From positions 186,001 to 250,000 of the forward strand of contig JAOADV010000001.1 in the NCBI GenBank assembly GCA_026417135.1: a stretch of DNA of 64,000 nucleotides. Direction: 5' to 3'. Shown here in pieces: positions 37,000-47,209 of the stretch. The stretch is from Ignavibacteria bacterium (GTDB taxonomy: Bacteria > Bacteroidota > Ignavibacteria > Kapaibacteriales > UBA2268). How positions within the stretch are numbered: the stretch's first letter is position 1; every line of letters begins with the position of its first letter. The notes under the pieces were generated by a model, which saw nothing but the letters and a program-made list of their open reading frames with translations, did not search any database and was not told the DNA's origin. Both the position numbers and the translations under genes were made by a program.

Positions 37000-38571
37000 A
37001 TGATGTCAGATTCCAATAAGTTACAAATCGAATCAAAATTAAATCTGCTCAACGATTTAAAGAAAAAAGCTTACAAGGGCGGCGGAACGGAACGGATTGA
37101 AGCACAACATAAAAAAGGTAAGTTAACTGCAAGAGAAAGAATCAACCTTTTACTCGACCAAGGAAGTTTTTACGAAATTGACACATTGGTTCACCATCAC
37201 TCTACTGATTTTGGCCTCGATAAACAAGTGTTCTTTGGGGACGGTGTTGTAACAGGTTATGGAACTATCGATGGGCGCAAAGTTTTCGTGTTCTCGCAAG
37301 ATTTTACAGTACTTGGCGGAAGCCTTGCAGCCGAGCACGGCAAAAAAATTTGCAAAATTATGGATATGGCAATGAAGGTTGGTTGCCCAGTTATAGGTCT
37401 AAACGATAGTGGTGGCGCCCGAGTTCAAGAGGGAGTTATTTCGCTTGGTGCTTATGCCGATATTTTCCTTCGTAACACGCTTGCCTCTGGGGTTATTCCG
37501 CAAATTTCCGTAATAATGGGTCCTTGTGCTGGTGGAGCAGTTTATTCGCCAGCTATAACAGACTTCATAATTATGGTCGAAAAAACTTCGTATATGTTTG
37601 TAACTGGACCTAAAGTCGTTAAAACCGTACTACACGAAGAATTTACTTCCGAAGAATTAGGTGGAGCAGAAGTCCACGCAACCAAAAGTGGGGTTGCCCA
37701 TTTTACTGCCAAAAACGACCTCGAGGCTCTTCAACTTGTCCGTAAGCTAATGTCCTACTTACCTTTAAACAACAGCGACGAGCCACCATACATACCAAAC
37801 GACGACCCAATCGATAGAGAAAACGAAGAATTAAATTACATTGTTCCAGCTAATCCAAATCAGCCCTACGATATGAAAGAAATCATTTGCAAAATTGCCG
37901 ACAATGGAGAATTTCTCGAAGTACATAAAAATTGGGCTCCCAACTTAATTGTTGGATTTATAAGATTAGGGGGCTACCCCGTGGGAGTTGTAGCAAATCA
38001 ACCAGCAGTTTTAGCAGGAGTGCTCGATATAAATTCTTCCCGCAAGGGCGCTCGATTTGTCAGATTCTGCGACGCCTTCAACATTCCTTTATTAGTTTTC
38101 GAAGATGTGCCCGGATTTATGCCCGGAGCAGACCAAGAATGGGGCGGTATAATAACAAATGGAGCAAAGTTACTTTATGCGTTTTGCGAAGCAACTGTTC
38201 CAAGAATTACCGTTATCACACGTAAGGCTTACGGAGGTGCTTACGATGTTATGAACAGCAAACATATACGAGGTGACTTTAACTTTGCTTGGCCCACAGC
38301 AGAAATTGCTGTTATGGGACCAAAAGGTGCTGTCGAAATAATATTCAAAAAAGAAATCGAAACTGCCGAAGACCAAGCTAAAAAAGAAGAAGAATTAGTA
38401 GAAATGTTTAATCAAAAATTTGCAAATCCATACATTGCTGCGTCGTATGGATATCTGGACGATGTTATCGAACCAAAACAAACTCGAAAGATTCTAATTA
38501 AAGCTTTTAGGTTACTCGAATCAAAAGTAGATTCCAATCCGCCAAGAAAGCATGGAAATATTCCACTATAA
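37000..38571 (+). CDS. Acyl-CoA carboxylase carboxyltransferase (propionyl/methylmalonyl-CoA type)
   Basis: 523 residues with the two crotonase-like halves of biotin-dependent carboxyltransferases. The N-terminal half has [26 protein letters not shown] and [13 protein letters not shown]. The C-terminal half has [43 protein letters not shown] and [16 protein letters not shown]. The closest groups are PCC-beta and the MmdA carboxyltransferase of sodium-pumping methylmalonyl-CoA decarboxylase. It moves carboxyl between biotin and propionyl-CoA. No biotin carrier or carboxylase gene lies next to it, so which complex it joins is open. A second ATG at 37003 is an equally possible start. Confidence 0.92.
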   Translation: MMSDSNKLQIESKLNLLNDLKKKAYKGGGTERIEAQHKKGKLTARERINLLLDQGSFYEIDTLVHHHSTDFGLDKQVFFGDGVVTGYGTIDGRKVFVFSQDFTVLGGSLAAEHGKKICKIMDMAMKVGCPVIGLNDSGGARVQEGVISLGAYADIFLRNTLASGVIPQISVIMGPCAGGAVYSPAITDFIIMVEKTSYMFVTGPKVVKTVLHEEFTSEELGGAEVHATKSGVAHFTAKNDLEALQLVRKLMSYLPLNNSDEPPYIPNDDPIDRENEELNYIVPANPNQPYDMKEIICKIADNGEFLEVHKNWAPNLIVGFIRLGGYPVGVVANQPAVLAGVLDINSSRKGARFVRFCDAFNIPLLVFEDVPGFMPGADQEWGGIITNGAKLLYAFCEATVPRITVITRKAYGGAYDVMNSKHIRGDFNFAWPTAEIAVMGPKGAVEIIFKKEIETAEDQAKKEEELVEMFNQKFANPYIAASYGYLDDVIEPKQTRKILIKAFRLLESKVDSNPPRKHGNIPL

Positions 38572-38585
38572 ATAAAAGGCCTTAT

Positions 38586-39032
38586 ATGAGCAAAGGAAAA
38601 GTTTTGAAAGAACCGAAGCCGAAAGGATGCTCCAAAATTGCTCATATATTCCATATCGTATTTTGCTTTTTTTTGTTTCTTGGTGTAACTCAGAACGTAG
38701 GAAATAGACTCGATTGGTTCGACGCATTAGCTTTTATCTATTCAATTTTAGGAATTGGATACAGTTCCTTTAGGATTGTGAAAATTCACAAATTTGAGAA
38801 ACAACAGCAATTCATTCAACAATCTCGTGAACTTGATTCTAAAGTATTAAGCTTAGCAAAATTAAACAAAGGCGTTCTTACTCCAGCTACCCTATCCATA
38901 CAAGCAATCATTAGTATTGAAGAAGCAAAGAAAATATTAGAGAGCTATGTCGAACGTGGTATTGCACAAGTCGACGTTACCGAAGAAGGTGTTGTAGTAT
39001 ATGTTTTTCCTGACCTAAAAAAATTGGATTAG
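38586..39032 (+). CDS. Small membrane protein with C-terminal winged-helix-like domain
   Basis: 148 residues with two membrane helices near 20-38 and 45-63, a charged helical linker (KIHKFEKQQQFIQQSRELD) and a C-terminal region of about 60 residues reading like a winged helix (LTPATLSIQAIISIEEAKKI, then ESYVERGIAQVDVTEEG and VVVYVFPDL). Such membrane-tethered HTH-like proteins are known as uncharacterised families. Fourteen bases after the carboxyltransferase gene, it is probably co-transcribed. Function unknown; DNA binding is not shown. Confidence 0.65.
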   Translation: MSKGKVLKEPKPKGCSKIAHIFHIVFCFFLFLGVTQNVGNRLDWFDALAFIYSILGIGYSSFRIVKIHKFEKQQQFIQQSRELDSKVLSLAKLNKGVLTPATLSIQAIISIEEAKKILESYVERGIAQVDVTEEGVVVYVFPDLKKLD

Positions 39033-39350
39033 GCAATTGCATTTTCTAATTTAGTTCGAATTATGGCCTCGAAAAATTAATCATATAGTAAATCCTATAA
39101 TCTCTTTTAAACTCTCTAAAGCTTTGATAAAAAATAAAGATATTCTAATAATTATCTCGTAAATATTTGTTTCTACTAATAAAAATCATACTTTCTCTCT
39201 GCGAGGTTACTAAAACATCCCTATATTCGAGTAAGACAAAGCTTCGACAAAGAAAAAAAACAATAAAGAATCAAAATAAAACAATCCAAATTTTAACGGA
39301 TATCAATAGAAATATTAAAAAAGGAATTTAAATTTCGAATTAAACGTTTG
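39033..39350. other. Convergent intergenic region
   Basis: 318 bp between the small membrane protein gene and the YCF48-like gene, both ending here. I see no gene, no tRNA and no strong hairpin; ATTAG/CTAAT at 39028-39050 is only a 5-bp stem. Confidence 0.4.
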
Positions 39351-41594
39351 CTAATCGACAAGGATTTTCTTTGTAACTAAACTCTGTCCTTCTGTTACTT
39401 GTATTAAGTAAAGACCGCTTGTTAATCGAAATGGGAAAATAACGAAATCTTGAAATTTAGAATTAAAAAGAGGTAATTCCGTTTCAAATTCTAATTGACC
39501 TAATATATTAAAAAGCCTAAGAACAATCTTGTCGTAGTTATTTTTTGGTGACTTGTAGTCAAGAAACAAACTATTGTTCCCCGGCAAAACGAAGGCTTTA
39601 AGCAAAGATTCGGAGTTACCGTGAATTTCGGAAGCTGTTAAAGGATAATCAAGTACGAACAATCCAGCTTCTGTTGCCATAAAAAGCATTTCCCTTCCCT
39701 GGTTTTCATAATAATATGCTCGCCACATATTAGCGCGTGGACCAGAGCCACCAGCAAGAGGAGCCCAAAAATTTCCCAAATCGGCAGCCAAAAGTAAAGT
39801 CGCATATTGTCCAGCAAGAAATAGGCTGTCGCCAGAAAAAACCATTGCATTCATAATTCTATTCGAAACTAATCTTTGTTTTTTCCAACTTTCTCCACCG
39901 TCGGTAGTTTGTAAAAAGTATGGTTGTTTTCCAGAAACAAAACCAACGAAATCATTGTAAAATGCAACGGATGTCGGATTAAATGTATTATCTTCGTATA
40001 ACTTGCGAAACGATATAAAATCGTATGTCGAAAAAATCTTTCCCGAATTCGTAATCACAATGAACTTGCCGCTTGGTAGTCGTTCAATTCCTTTAATCTC
40101 TTCGTTGGATAAAGTAGCAACTTTTAACCAACTCGCTCCCATATCTTTAGATAGTAAAACTTCCCCTTTGCTACCCCAAACTATAAGTGAATCGTTTACC
40201 CGTTTAATACCTTTAATATCAATTAATGTTTCTAAACTAATAGGCACCCAAGTTTCTCCGCCGTTAATTGTCTTATAAATACTACTTTTATCTCCAACGA
40301 CTAAACCAACATCGGAATTTAAAAATACAATACCATAAAGATTCGAATTAGTCTTTAAATCTATTTTCCTCCAACTAAAACCACCATTAGTCGTTTTCAG
40401 CAATGCTCCATTATAACCACATACAAATCCAACTTTTGAATTATGAAAATATGAGCCGCGAATGTTAACCCATTCATCGAGATTATTGATACTAAAAAAT
40501 CTCCCCCTATTGTATGATAACTTAAACACCCCATTATCTCCGAATGCATAAATGGTATCGTAATTAATACATTGTATTGTGTAAAAATCAGAATTTCCAC
40601 GAATACTATGAATAACCCAATCTACCTTATCATCGAAATTTAGCCAAGTCAGACCACCATCTGTGGATATACGTACAATTCCAACACCCGGTACAAGATT
40701 AGTGTCCAAGTTCCAAAAATCTTCTGTATAGCCACCAATGAAAATTTCATCAACACTTCCACGAGATTTAACTGCTAACGCCCAAATGCTAGTATCGGGA
40801 AAAGCAAGCAAATCCCAATTGTAGCCTCCGTCTGTTGTTTTATGTAACCCTCCATTGTTTTTATTTGCAGAGAAAAGATAAGTTACAACTGCATAACCGA
40901 CTCTTGGGTCCCTTTGAGAAAATTCAATTCGAGTAATTTCCACATCTCTTTGCAAAGAGTCGGGTTTACGCAAATAATCGGCAAATTTCCAAGTTTTACC
41001 CGTATCAGTTGAAACGAAGATACCACCATAGATACTGCCCACAAGCAAAATATTTGTGCTGTCCTCGCGAATACCGAGTGAACAAATTTCTTCGGGCACG
41101 GTGGAAATCGAATCCCAAGTTCGACCATTATCAGTACTACGATAAATTATCGACCATTTAAAATCCCCCGCAAAAACTACATTTGGCTCGTCGGGTTTAT
41201 AAAGCATAGCCTTCCCATTCAAATCGATTGCATATTCCTTTGCAAGAACTACGCTCCAAGTTTTACCTTGGTCGGTTGAACGAACAATATTCCCAAAATT
41301 CAAGCCACCTACGAGCAAAACGTTAGTATCGTTTGGTAAAATTAAAACATTATTCAAGCGAGAAGCGTAAAGTCGTGCAAATATTACCAAAGTATCCCAA
41401 GTTCGTCCAGCATCATACGAACGATACACAACATTACCTTCGCCTCCAACAAAAATTGTGTTTATATTGTGTGGGTTTACAGCAACGTCAAAAGTCGGAA
41501 CAGGTAGAAGAAGTCGCCATCGCGAACTTTGAGAAAGACAAAAATTGGTTAATATGGCAATACATAATAGAGTAAAAATAATTTTTTTTGCCAT
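39351..41594 (-). CDS. T9SS-sorted YCF48/BNR-repeat beta-propeller protein
   Basis: I start at ATG 41594 (MAKKIIFTLLCIAILTNFCL, a signal peptide ending CLSQ), with TGAGGT upstream; the frame is open further, to 41717, without support. The protein has 747 residues with repeats of the photosystem-assembly YCF48/Asp-box type: VYRSYDAGRTWDT, IYRSTDNGRTWDS, IFVSTDTGKTWKF, LLKTTNGGFSWRK, IYKTINGGETWVP and FLQTTDGGESWKK. Probably two seven-bladed propellers. The C-terminal 80 residues (LRLFNILGQLEFE, TSGLYLIQVTEG, KKILVD) form a type A sorting domain. An exported binding or structural protein, similar in design to the product at 16230-18173. It follows the unknown gene at 41611-42096 by 16 bp. Confidence 0.87.
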   Translation of the reverse strand: MAKKIIFTLLCIAILTNFCLSQSSRWRLLLPVPTFDVAVNPHNINTIFVGGEGNVVYRSYDAGRTWDTLVIFARLYASRLNNVLILPNDTNVLLVGGLNFGNIVRSTDQGKTWSVVLAKEYAIDLNGKAMLYKPDEPNVVFAGDFKWSIIYRSTDNGRTWDSISTVPEEICSLGIREDSTNILLVGSIYGGIFVSTDTGKTWKFADYLRKPDSLQRDVEITRIEFSQRDPRVGYAVVTYLFSANKNNGGLHKTTDGGYNWDLLAFPDTSIWALAVKSRGSVDEIFIGGYTEDFWNLDTNLVPGVGIVRISTDGGLTWLNFDDKVDWVIHSIRGNSDFYTIQCINYDTIYAFGDNGVFKLSYNRGRFFSINNLDEWVNIRGSYFHNSKVGFVCGYNGALLKTTNGGFSWRKIDLKTNSNLYGIVFLNSDVGLVVGDKSSIYKTINGGETWVPISLETLIDIKGIKRVNDSLIVWGSKGEVLLSKDMGASWLKVATLSNEEIKGIERLPSGKFIVITNSGKIFSTYDFISFRKLYEDNTFNPTSVAFYNDFVGFVSGKQPYFLQTTDGGESWKKQRLVSNRIMNAMVFSGDSLFLAGQYATLLLAADLGNFWAPLAGGSGPRANMWRAYYYENQGREMLFMATEAGLFVLDYPLTASEIHGNSESLLKAFVLPGNNSLFLDYKSPKNNYDKIVLRLFNILGQLEFETELPLFNSKFQDFVIFPFRLTSGLYLIQVTEGQSLVTKKILVD

Positions 41595-41610
41595 TAATAC
41601 CTCAAAAATA

Positions 41611-42096
41611 TTAAGATAAAATAATATCGCCTTCGGCAAGCTTAAATCTGAAACGATAAATGGCTTCGGAATATGGAATTTCGACCTCGCGTTTAAGGAC
41701 TTTCCCTCTATCGTCAATTACGTCGCAAACAACAGTATCGAAAGGTGATTTGTTAGATTTAAATAAAACAAAAACATATATCCCAGCAGTGAACTCAACA
41801 TTATCCGGTATTACTTCTATGTAACTGTTTTTGCTATAATCTTTATAATGAAAACCATATTTTGGCAGTGGGGGAACAAAGTTATGCTTTTTCTCCATAT
41901 AAGTTTCAATCTTGGGCAGAACCAAAATTTCGAACAGCGACTCGCAAATATTATCAAACAAGTCGATTTCTTCAAGCTGCTTTAAAGTGATACCAGACCT
42001 TTCGAAATATGGTATCAAAGCAAGAAGAGAATCTCGAAATATGCTCAGCAAACCAGTAACGCCACCAATATTCTTTCGACTTTTTTCTTCGTTCAT
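41611..42096 (-). CDS. Conserved-looking hypothetical protein
   Basis: 161 residues, no signal peptide or membrane helix. The N-terminal half is helical (FRDSLLALIPYFERSGITLKQLEEIDLFDNI), the C-terminal half beta-rich, with YRFRFKLAEGDIIL at the end. I recognise no family. Coding is supported by good codon pattern, absence of a competing frame, and its 16-bp spacing to the T9SS cargo gene, of which it is probably the operon leader. It is presumably cytoplasmic. Confidence 0.6.
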   Translation of the reverse strand: MNEEKSRKNIGGVTGLLSIFRDSLLALIPYFERSGITLKQLEEIDLFDNICESLFEILVLPKIETYMEKKHNFVPPLPKYGFHYKDYSKNSYIEVIPDNVEFTAGIYVFVLFKSNKSPFDTVVCDVIDDRGKVLKREVEIPYSEAIYRFRFKLAEGDIILS

Positions 42097-42237
42097 AAGA
42101 AATACAATTCAATAATCAATTGCAAAATTATTAACTTTTTCCTAAAAACGACTAACTTTGTTAAGAATTAAAATTTTCATACAAAATTTATCCCAATTTT
42201 TAAATAATTTTGATGTTTTAATCAAATTTACAATAAT

Positions 42238-43386
42238 ATGTTTGCAAATAGACTTCGAGGTATCGAAGACTCAATTTTTGGATTAATGAGCGCTCTTGCC
42301 GCTGAATACAAGGCGGTTAACCTTGGCCAAGGATTTCCCGATTTTAGTGGTCCAGACTGGCTTATCGAAGCCTTTAATAAAGCAATGAAAGATGGAAAAA
42401 ATCAATATGCACCGCCACAAGGTATTCACTCATTAAGAAAGATTATTTCCGATACCTATCTTAAATTTTACGAATGTAGGATCGACCCAGAAAATGAAAT
42501 TACAATAACAGCGGGAGCAACCGAAGCCTTATTTTCGACAATTTTGGCTTTAATTAATCCGGGAGATGAAGTAATTATTTTTGAACCCTTCTACGATGCT
42601 TATTACTCCGATATTATTTTGGCTGGTGGAATTCCAAAATTCGTTACTTTACATAAACCCAACTTCGATTTCGACTTCGAGGAATTAATTATTCAAGTAA
42701 CTCCAAGGACAAAAGCAATAATAATAAACAATCCTCATAATCCTACTGGAAAAGTCTATAGCAAAAATGAATTAGAATTTATTTTTGAAACAGCAAACAA
42801 ACATAATTTGTATATTGTTTCCGACGAAGTTTACGAATTTCTTACCTACGATAATTTAAAACATATCTCTATTCTAAACATAGACAAACATTTAACAAGA
42901 AGTATTATGATATCTTCTGCTGGAAAGACATTCAGTATGACTGGTTGGAAAATAGGCTGGGCAATAGCAAACCCTAAAATTTCTGATGCAATCCGAAAAG
43001 TTCACCAATGGACAACATTTACCGTAAATACACCTGGCCAACACGCGGTCGCCTTTGGATTTACCAAATTGGACGAATACCTACCAATTTTTAAAGAAGA
43101 ATATCAGTACCGTAGGGACTTAATTTATTCTGAATTAGTTAAAACGAAATTCACACCCCATAAACCATTTGGAAGTTACTTTATTATGGTCGATATACCC
43201 ACTCTCGAAAAAGATGATATCGAAATTGCCAAAGAGCTAACTGTCGATTACAAAGTTGCTACAATTCCACCATCTGTTTTCTATAGAAATTCCGACGAAG
43301 GGAAAAAAATGTTAAGAATTTGTTTCGCAAAAACTCCCAGAACAATAATCGAAGGCATTGAAAATTTAAAAAAATACAAAGCATAA
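42238..43386 (+). CDS. PLP-dependent aminotransferase class I/II (methionine/kynurenine type)
   Basis: 382 residues with fold-type I features: VNLGQGFPDF, ITITAGATEALF, INNPHNPTGK, SDEVYEFLTY and SSAGKTFSMTGWKIGW, where K230 forms the Schiff base. The pattern is closest to YbdL methionine aminotransferase and kynurenine aminotransferase; substrate preference is not determinable. It is followed nine bases later by an SDR gene. An imperfect dyad TTTGAT...ATCAAA at 42209-42226 precedes the ATG. Confidence 0.92.
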   Translation: MFANRLRGIEDSIFGLMSALAAEYKAVNLGQGFPDFSGPDWLIEAFNKAMKDGKNQYAPPQGIHSLRKIISDTYLKFYECRIDPENEITITAGATEALFSTILALINPGDEVIIFEPFYDAYYSDIILAGGIPKFVTLHKPNFDFDFEELIIQVTPRTKAIIINNPHNPTGKVYSKNELEFIFETANKHNLYIVSDEVYEFLTYDNLKHISILNIDKHLTRSIMISSAGKTFSMTGWKIGWAIANPKISDAIRKVHQWTTFTVNTPGQHAVAFGFTKLDEYLPIFKEEYQYRRDLIYSELVKTKFTPHKPFGSYFIMVDIPTLEKDDIEIAKELTVDYKVATIPPSVFYRNSDEGKKMLRICFAKTPRTIIEGIENLKKYKA

Positions 43387-43394
43387 AAATTAAT

Positions 43395-44156
43395 ATGAAA
43401 AAAATTCTGATTACTGGAGCATCGCAAGGCATTGGAAAGGCAATAGCAATTGAATACAGCAAAAGAGAAAAGAACATATTCTCTCTAATTTCGAGAAATG
43501 AATCTGCATTGTTAGAAGTGAAATCAATTGTTGAAAAGAATGGCTCGAGTGCATTTATATTCCCCTGCGATATACGCAACATCGATTCTTACCTTGAAAC
43601 ATTAAAAAAATCGAATGATTTGTTAAATGGTATCGACTTAGCTTTTTTGAATGCTGGCATTAGTCAAAACCACTTCGTAAGCGAAACTGATTATTATAGT
43701 TCTTTCGAAAACACATACAAAGTTAACGTTTTTCCAATTGCAGCGTCGTTGGAATTTTTTGCAAAAACGATGAAAAAAAATAAAGGGAAGATTGTCATTG
43801 TTAGTTCTCTCGCTGATATTCGCGGGTTCCCTTCAAGTAGTGCTTATTCTTCAAGTAAATCCGCATTAACTCGTTTAGCCGAAGCTGCAAGAGTTGAACT
43901 AAAAAATGACAACATTAAAGTAATAACAGTGCGACCCGGTTTTATCGAAACTAATATGACCGCTAAGAATAAGTTTCCAATGCCATTTCTTATGAAACCA
44001 GAGAAAGCTGCGAAAATAATTATCAAAGGAATTGAAAAAGATAAAACAAGAATTTATTTTCCTTTTCCAATGGTAGTTCTAACCAAAACTATATCAATGC
44101 TCCCAGATTTTTTATATGAATATCTTGTCTCCTTTTACAAAAAATATGACATCTAA
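43395..44156 (+). CDS. Short-chain dehydrogenase/reductase
   Basis: 253 residues. TGASQGIGKAIA binds NAD(P), LNAGISQ is the NAG motif, SSLADIRG gives the catalytic Ser, and YSSSKSALTRL gives Tyr-x3-Lys. Classical SDR; the C-terminal region with a hydrophobic segment (VLTKTISMLPDFLYEYL) recalls membrane-associated or DHRS7-like SDRs. Substrate unknown. Co-transcribed with the aminotransferase and overlapping the DUF123 gene by 11 bp. Confidence 0.9.
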   Translation: MKKILITGASQGIGKAIAIEYSKREKNIFSLISRNESALLEVKSIVEKNGSSAFIFPCDIRNIDSYLETLKKSNDLLNGIDLAFLNAGISQNHFVSETDYYSSFENTYKVNVFPIAASLEFFAKTMKKNKGKIVIVSSLADIRGFPSSSAYSSSKSALTRLAEAARVELKNDNIKVITVRPGFIETNMTAKNKFPMPFLMKPEKAAKIIIKGIEKDKTRIYFPFPMVVLTKTISMLPDFLYEYLVSFYKKYDI

Positions 44157-44547
44157 CCTATATCAGATTTTCATACGACTTAATAGGGACGAAAGAGTTG
44201 TGATTTCCAAATTTGGCGAAATATTACTAACCAAAGGAATTTATGTATATACTGGTAGAGCACAAAGAAATCTTAAACAAAGAATTCTAAGACATTTCCG
44301 AAAAAATAAAGTAAAGTTCTGGCACATCGATTACCTTTCGACACTAAATAGTGCTAAAATTATCTTAGTAAAAATCTTTCGCGACCAAGAACTAACCGAG
44401 TGCAAATTGGTCGAGAGGACAATGATTCAATTTAAAAGCCAGATTCCCATCAAAGGATTTGGGGCGAGCGATTGTAGGACTTGTAGTTCACATCTTATCA
44501 AAATAGAATCAACGAACCTTGAAGGTTGTCATAGTTATAATTGCTAA
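44146..44547 (+). CDS. DUF123 (GIY-YIG-like) domain protein
   Basis: About 133 residues from ATG 44146; an earlier ATG at 44116 would lengthen the overlap with the SDR. Signature: LLTKGIYVYTGRAQRNLKQRI, then KVKFWHIDYLSTL, and near the end IKGFGASDCRTCSSHL. DUF123 occurs alone or fused to endonuclease III and is a GIY-YIG-like fold; function unknown. The 3' end overlaps the convergent mraY by 39 bp. Confidence 0.88.
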   Translation: MTSNLYQIFIRLNRDERVVISKFGEILLTKGIYVYTGRAQRNLKQRILRHFRKNKVKFWHIDYLSTLNSAKIILVKIFRDQELTECKLVERTMIQFKSQIPIKGFGASDCRTCSSHLIKIESTNLEGCHSYNC

Positions 44548-45639
44548 GATTATTGCCACGATATAAAATCGAGAAACTATTTTAGATTCGTGATATCCTT
44601 TCTTTTCGAAATGATGATGTAAAGGGGCAACAAGAAAAATTCTTCGTCCTTGTTTATATTTCTTTTTCGTATACTTGAAATAAGCAACCTGAATTATTAC
44701 CGATAAAGTTTCAGCAAAAAAGATGCCTCCAAGAATTGGCAAGAGGAATTCTTTTTTCACCAAAATCATCATTACACCCAAAGCTCCACCAAGAGCAAGC
44801 GAGCCGGTATCTCCAAGAAAAACTTGTGCTGGGTAGGCATTATACCAGAGAAAACCTAAAGCAGCCCCAACAAGTGAAGCACAAAAAATAGTTAGTTCAC
44901 CAGTACCTTTTAAATAAATTATGTTAAGGTAATCGGAGAAAATCACGTTTCCAGTTACATAAGTAATGATAGAAACAGCAAGGAATGATATCCCAACGGT
45001 ACCAATTGCAAGCCCGTCCAATCCATCAGTTAAATTTACTGCATTTGAAGTTGCTGTTATGATAAACACAACGATTGGAATATAAAAAAACGAGAAATCA
45101 AAATTTATATCTTTTGCAAAAGGCACAGTAGTGTATGTTTTGATGCTTTCAAAGGAATCTGAAAAGAAATGTGGGAAGAAAAAAAGTGTACCACCAACAA
45201 AAATACCAAGAGCAATTTGCCCTGCAAGTTTCCACCGGGCAATTAAACCCTTTTCTTTCTTTTTGACAACCTTAAGATAGTCATCGACAAAACCAACTAA
45301 ACCCATCCACAATGTTGAGATGATAATTACCAAGACATATGCATTTTGTATGTCGCCCCAAAGTAAAGTAGGAATTAAAACAGCACACAAGATAATGATA
45401 CCTCCCATAGTAGGAGTTCCAGCTTTTTGAGAGTGACTGCCAATTCCATTTAACTCAATTTTGTGATTCTCTTTAATTTGTTTCTTTTTCAAGAATTCAA
45501 TTATCCTTGGACCGGCAATGAAACAAATCAAAAGTGCAGTAATAGCGGAAGCTGCAGAGCGAAAAGTAATATATTGAAAAACGCCAAAGCCCGGCGGGTC
45601 GAACAAATCGTTAATCCACAAAGCGAGATAGTATAACAT
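44509..45639 (-). CDS. mraY: Phospho-MurNAc-pentapeptide transferase
   Basis: 376 residues, ten hydrophobic helices. Conserved loops: QKAGTPTMGG, GFVDDYLKV, NAVNLTDGLDGLA and LHHHFEKKG, holding the Mg-binding aspartates. It makes lipid I from UDP-MurNAc-pentapeptide and undecaprenyl phosphate at the inner membrane. It lies seven bases after murF; the rest of the division and cell wall cluster is not in the window, so this is a split dcw cluster. Confidence 0.96.
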   Translation of the reverse strand: MLYYLALWINDLFDPPGFGVFQYITFRSAASAITALLICFIAGPRIIEFLKKKQIKENHKIELNGIGSHSQKAGTPTMGGIIILCAVLIPTLLWGDIQNAYVLVIIISTLWMGLVGFVDDYLKVVKKKEKGLIARWKLAGQIALGIFVGGTLFFFPHFFSDSFESIKTYTTVPFAKDINFDFSFFYIPIVVFIITATSNAVNLTDGLDGLAIGTVGISFLAVSIITYVTGNVIFSDYLNIIYLKGTGELTIFCASLVGAALGFLWYNAYPAQVFLGDTGSLALGGALGVMMILVKKEFLLPILGGIFFAETLSVIIQVAYFKYTKKKYKQGRRIFLVAPLHHHFEKKGYHESKIVSRFYIVAIILAIITMTTFKVR

Positions 45640-45646
45640 TATTCTT

Positions 45647-47038
45647 TTATAATAGTTTCACAAATCTCTGAAGAACTTCCTCGCACTTCATTCCTCTCGA
45701 ATCTTTGAAAAGGACTACGGTTTCGTTCTCCGCCAAATCCAAAAGTGCATCAACAATGTCAAATTTGTTTTCAAAATGAATCAATCTGTGTTTTTCGGAA
45801 TTAATCGATTGGAAAGCTTCGAGCATCCTCTCCCCATAAACAAAGACTTTATTACAAACTTCCAGAGCATTAAGAATTGCATTTATGTGTTCTTGGTGTG
45901 AACTTTCCCCGAGTTCAAGCATATCCCCCAAAACGGCAATCTTCTTTCGAGGAACACTAATTTTTGATAGGGTTTCCAAAGCTAACAACATAGAAGAAGG
46001 ATTTGAATTGTAAGTATCATTGATAATCAAAACATTTTTGTAATTCTCTATCAACATCCTTCCTGCTGATGTTGTCGAATGTAGCTCAAATGAAGACAAT
46101 GCGTTGACTAAATCATCCACGGCCAAACCATATTTTAATCCAACAGCAACAGCCGGCAAGCTTGCATATGCCACTGCCAACCCACGATTTCTAAGTTTAA
46201 CTGAGAATTTAATCTCATCATACACAAATTCGACTTTTGGAAAAAGCTCCCTATCGAACTCTATCTTTGCACGAAGTTGGGCAGTCTCGTTTTGTCCAAA
46301 AGTCATACAATTTTCAATAATTTTCGAATACCTTGCAAGCCTTGGGTCATCCGAATTAATGAAAATAAAACCGTTATGTTTCATCAAATAACCAAAAAGA
46401 CTAGTTTCTTCGAGTTCGACACCATCGAGGTCAATAAAATATTCGAGATGTTCCTTTCCTATGTTCGTAACAATTCCGTCGGTAGGTTCAGCTATCTCAC
46501 AAAGGCGATGGATTTCGCCCGGAGTATTGGTTCCAAGCTCAATTACTGCTATTTGGTAATTTTTTGAAAGATTGAACAAAGTAAGCGGAACTCCAATTTG
46601 ATTATTAAAATTCCCTTCGGTTTTTAAGACATTATACTTGTAAGACAACAAATGGGCAATAAAATCTTTCGTGGTAGTTTTCCCATTCGAACCAGCTACA
46701 GCAATAATTGGAATCTCGAATTGTCTGCGGTAGAGATTAGCAATTTCGCCCAAGGAATATAAAGTGTCGGAAACAGCAAGCAAGGGAATTTTTAAGTCTC
46801 CTTGGTTCTTCAACCAGTCTTTTTCTACAATACAAAAACTAGCTCCCCGTTCGATAGCCTCGTTTAGAAAACTGTGCCCATCGTATCTTTCACCTTTTAA
46901 TGCAAAAAAAACTTCTCCAGGGTTAATTTTTCTGGTATCGGTGGAAATTCCAGTTATCAGCGGTTTCGAAGGAATATTAATAATTTCTGGACTATCAAGA
47001 TAATTCAAAACAGAGTCGAAATCTAAGGCAAAGTCCAT
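45647..47038 (-). CDS. murF: UDP-MurNAc-tripeptide--D-Ala-D-Ala ligase
   Basis: 463 residues of the Mur ligase fold: N-terminal GISTDTRKINPGEVFFALKG, ATP loop AGSNGKTTTKDFIAHLL, TNIGKEHLEYF, and C-terminal INDTYNSNPSSML and VLGDMLELGE. It adds D-Ala-D-Ala to UDP-MurNAc-tripeptide. First gene of the murF-mraY pair and divergent from the MltB-like gene. In the 171-bp gap TTTGGGT (47081-47087) and ACCCAAA (47119-47125) are inverted copies, a possible operator. Confidence 0.96.
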   Translation of the reverse strand: MDFALDFDSVLNYLDSPEIINIPSKPLITGISTDTRKINPGEVFFALKGERYDGHSFLNEAIERGASFCIVEKDWLKNQGDLKIPLLAVSDTLYSLGEIANLYRRQFEIPIIAVAGSNGKTTTKDFIAHLLSYKYNVLKTEGNFNNQIGVPLTLFNLSKNYQIAVIELGTNTPGEIHRLCEIAEPTDGIVTNIGKEHLEYFIDLDGVELEETSLFGYLMKHNGFIFINSDDPRLARYSKIIENCMTFGQNETAQLRAKIEFDRELFPKVEFVYDEIKFSVKLRNRGLAVAYASLPAVAVGLKYGLAVDDLVNALSSFELHSTTSAGRMLIENYKNVLIINDTYNSNPSSMLLALETLSKISVPRKKIAVLGDMLELGESSHQEHINAILNALEVCNKVFVYGERMLEAFQSINSEKHRLIHFENKFDIVDALLDLAENETVVLFKDSRGMKCEEVLQRFVKLL

Positions 47039-47209
47039 TGTTAAAAAAATAAATTACAAAATTAACAATACTGAAAGAACTTTGGGTTATTTTCCTTAAA
47101 TGTTTAGACATAAAGTTTACCCAAACAATTTTAATTTATTCGTCGAAATCTGAAATTTTGTTTTTTACTTTAAGAAATGTTAAGTTAAAATTGACCTTAA
47201 AGAAAAAAT

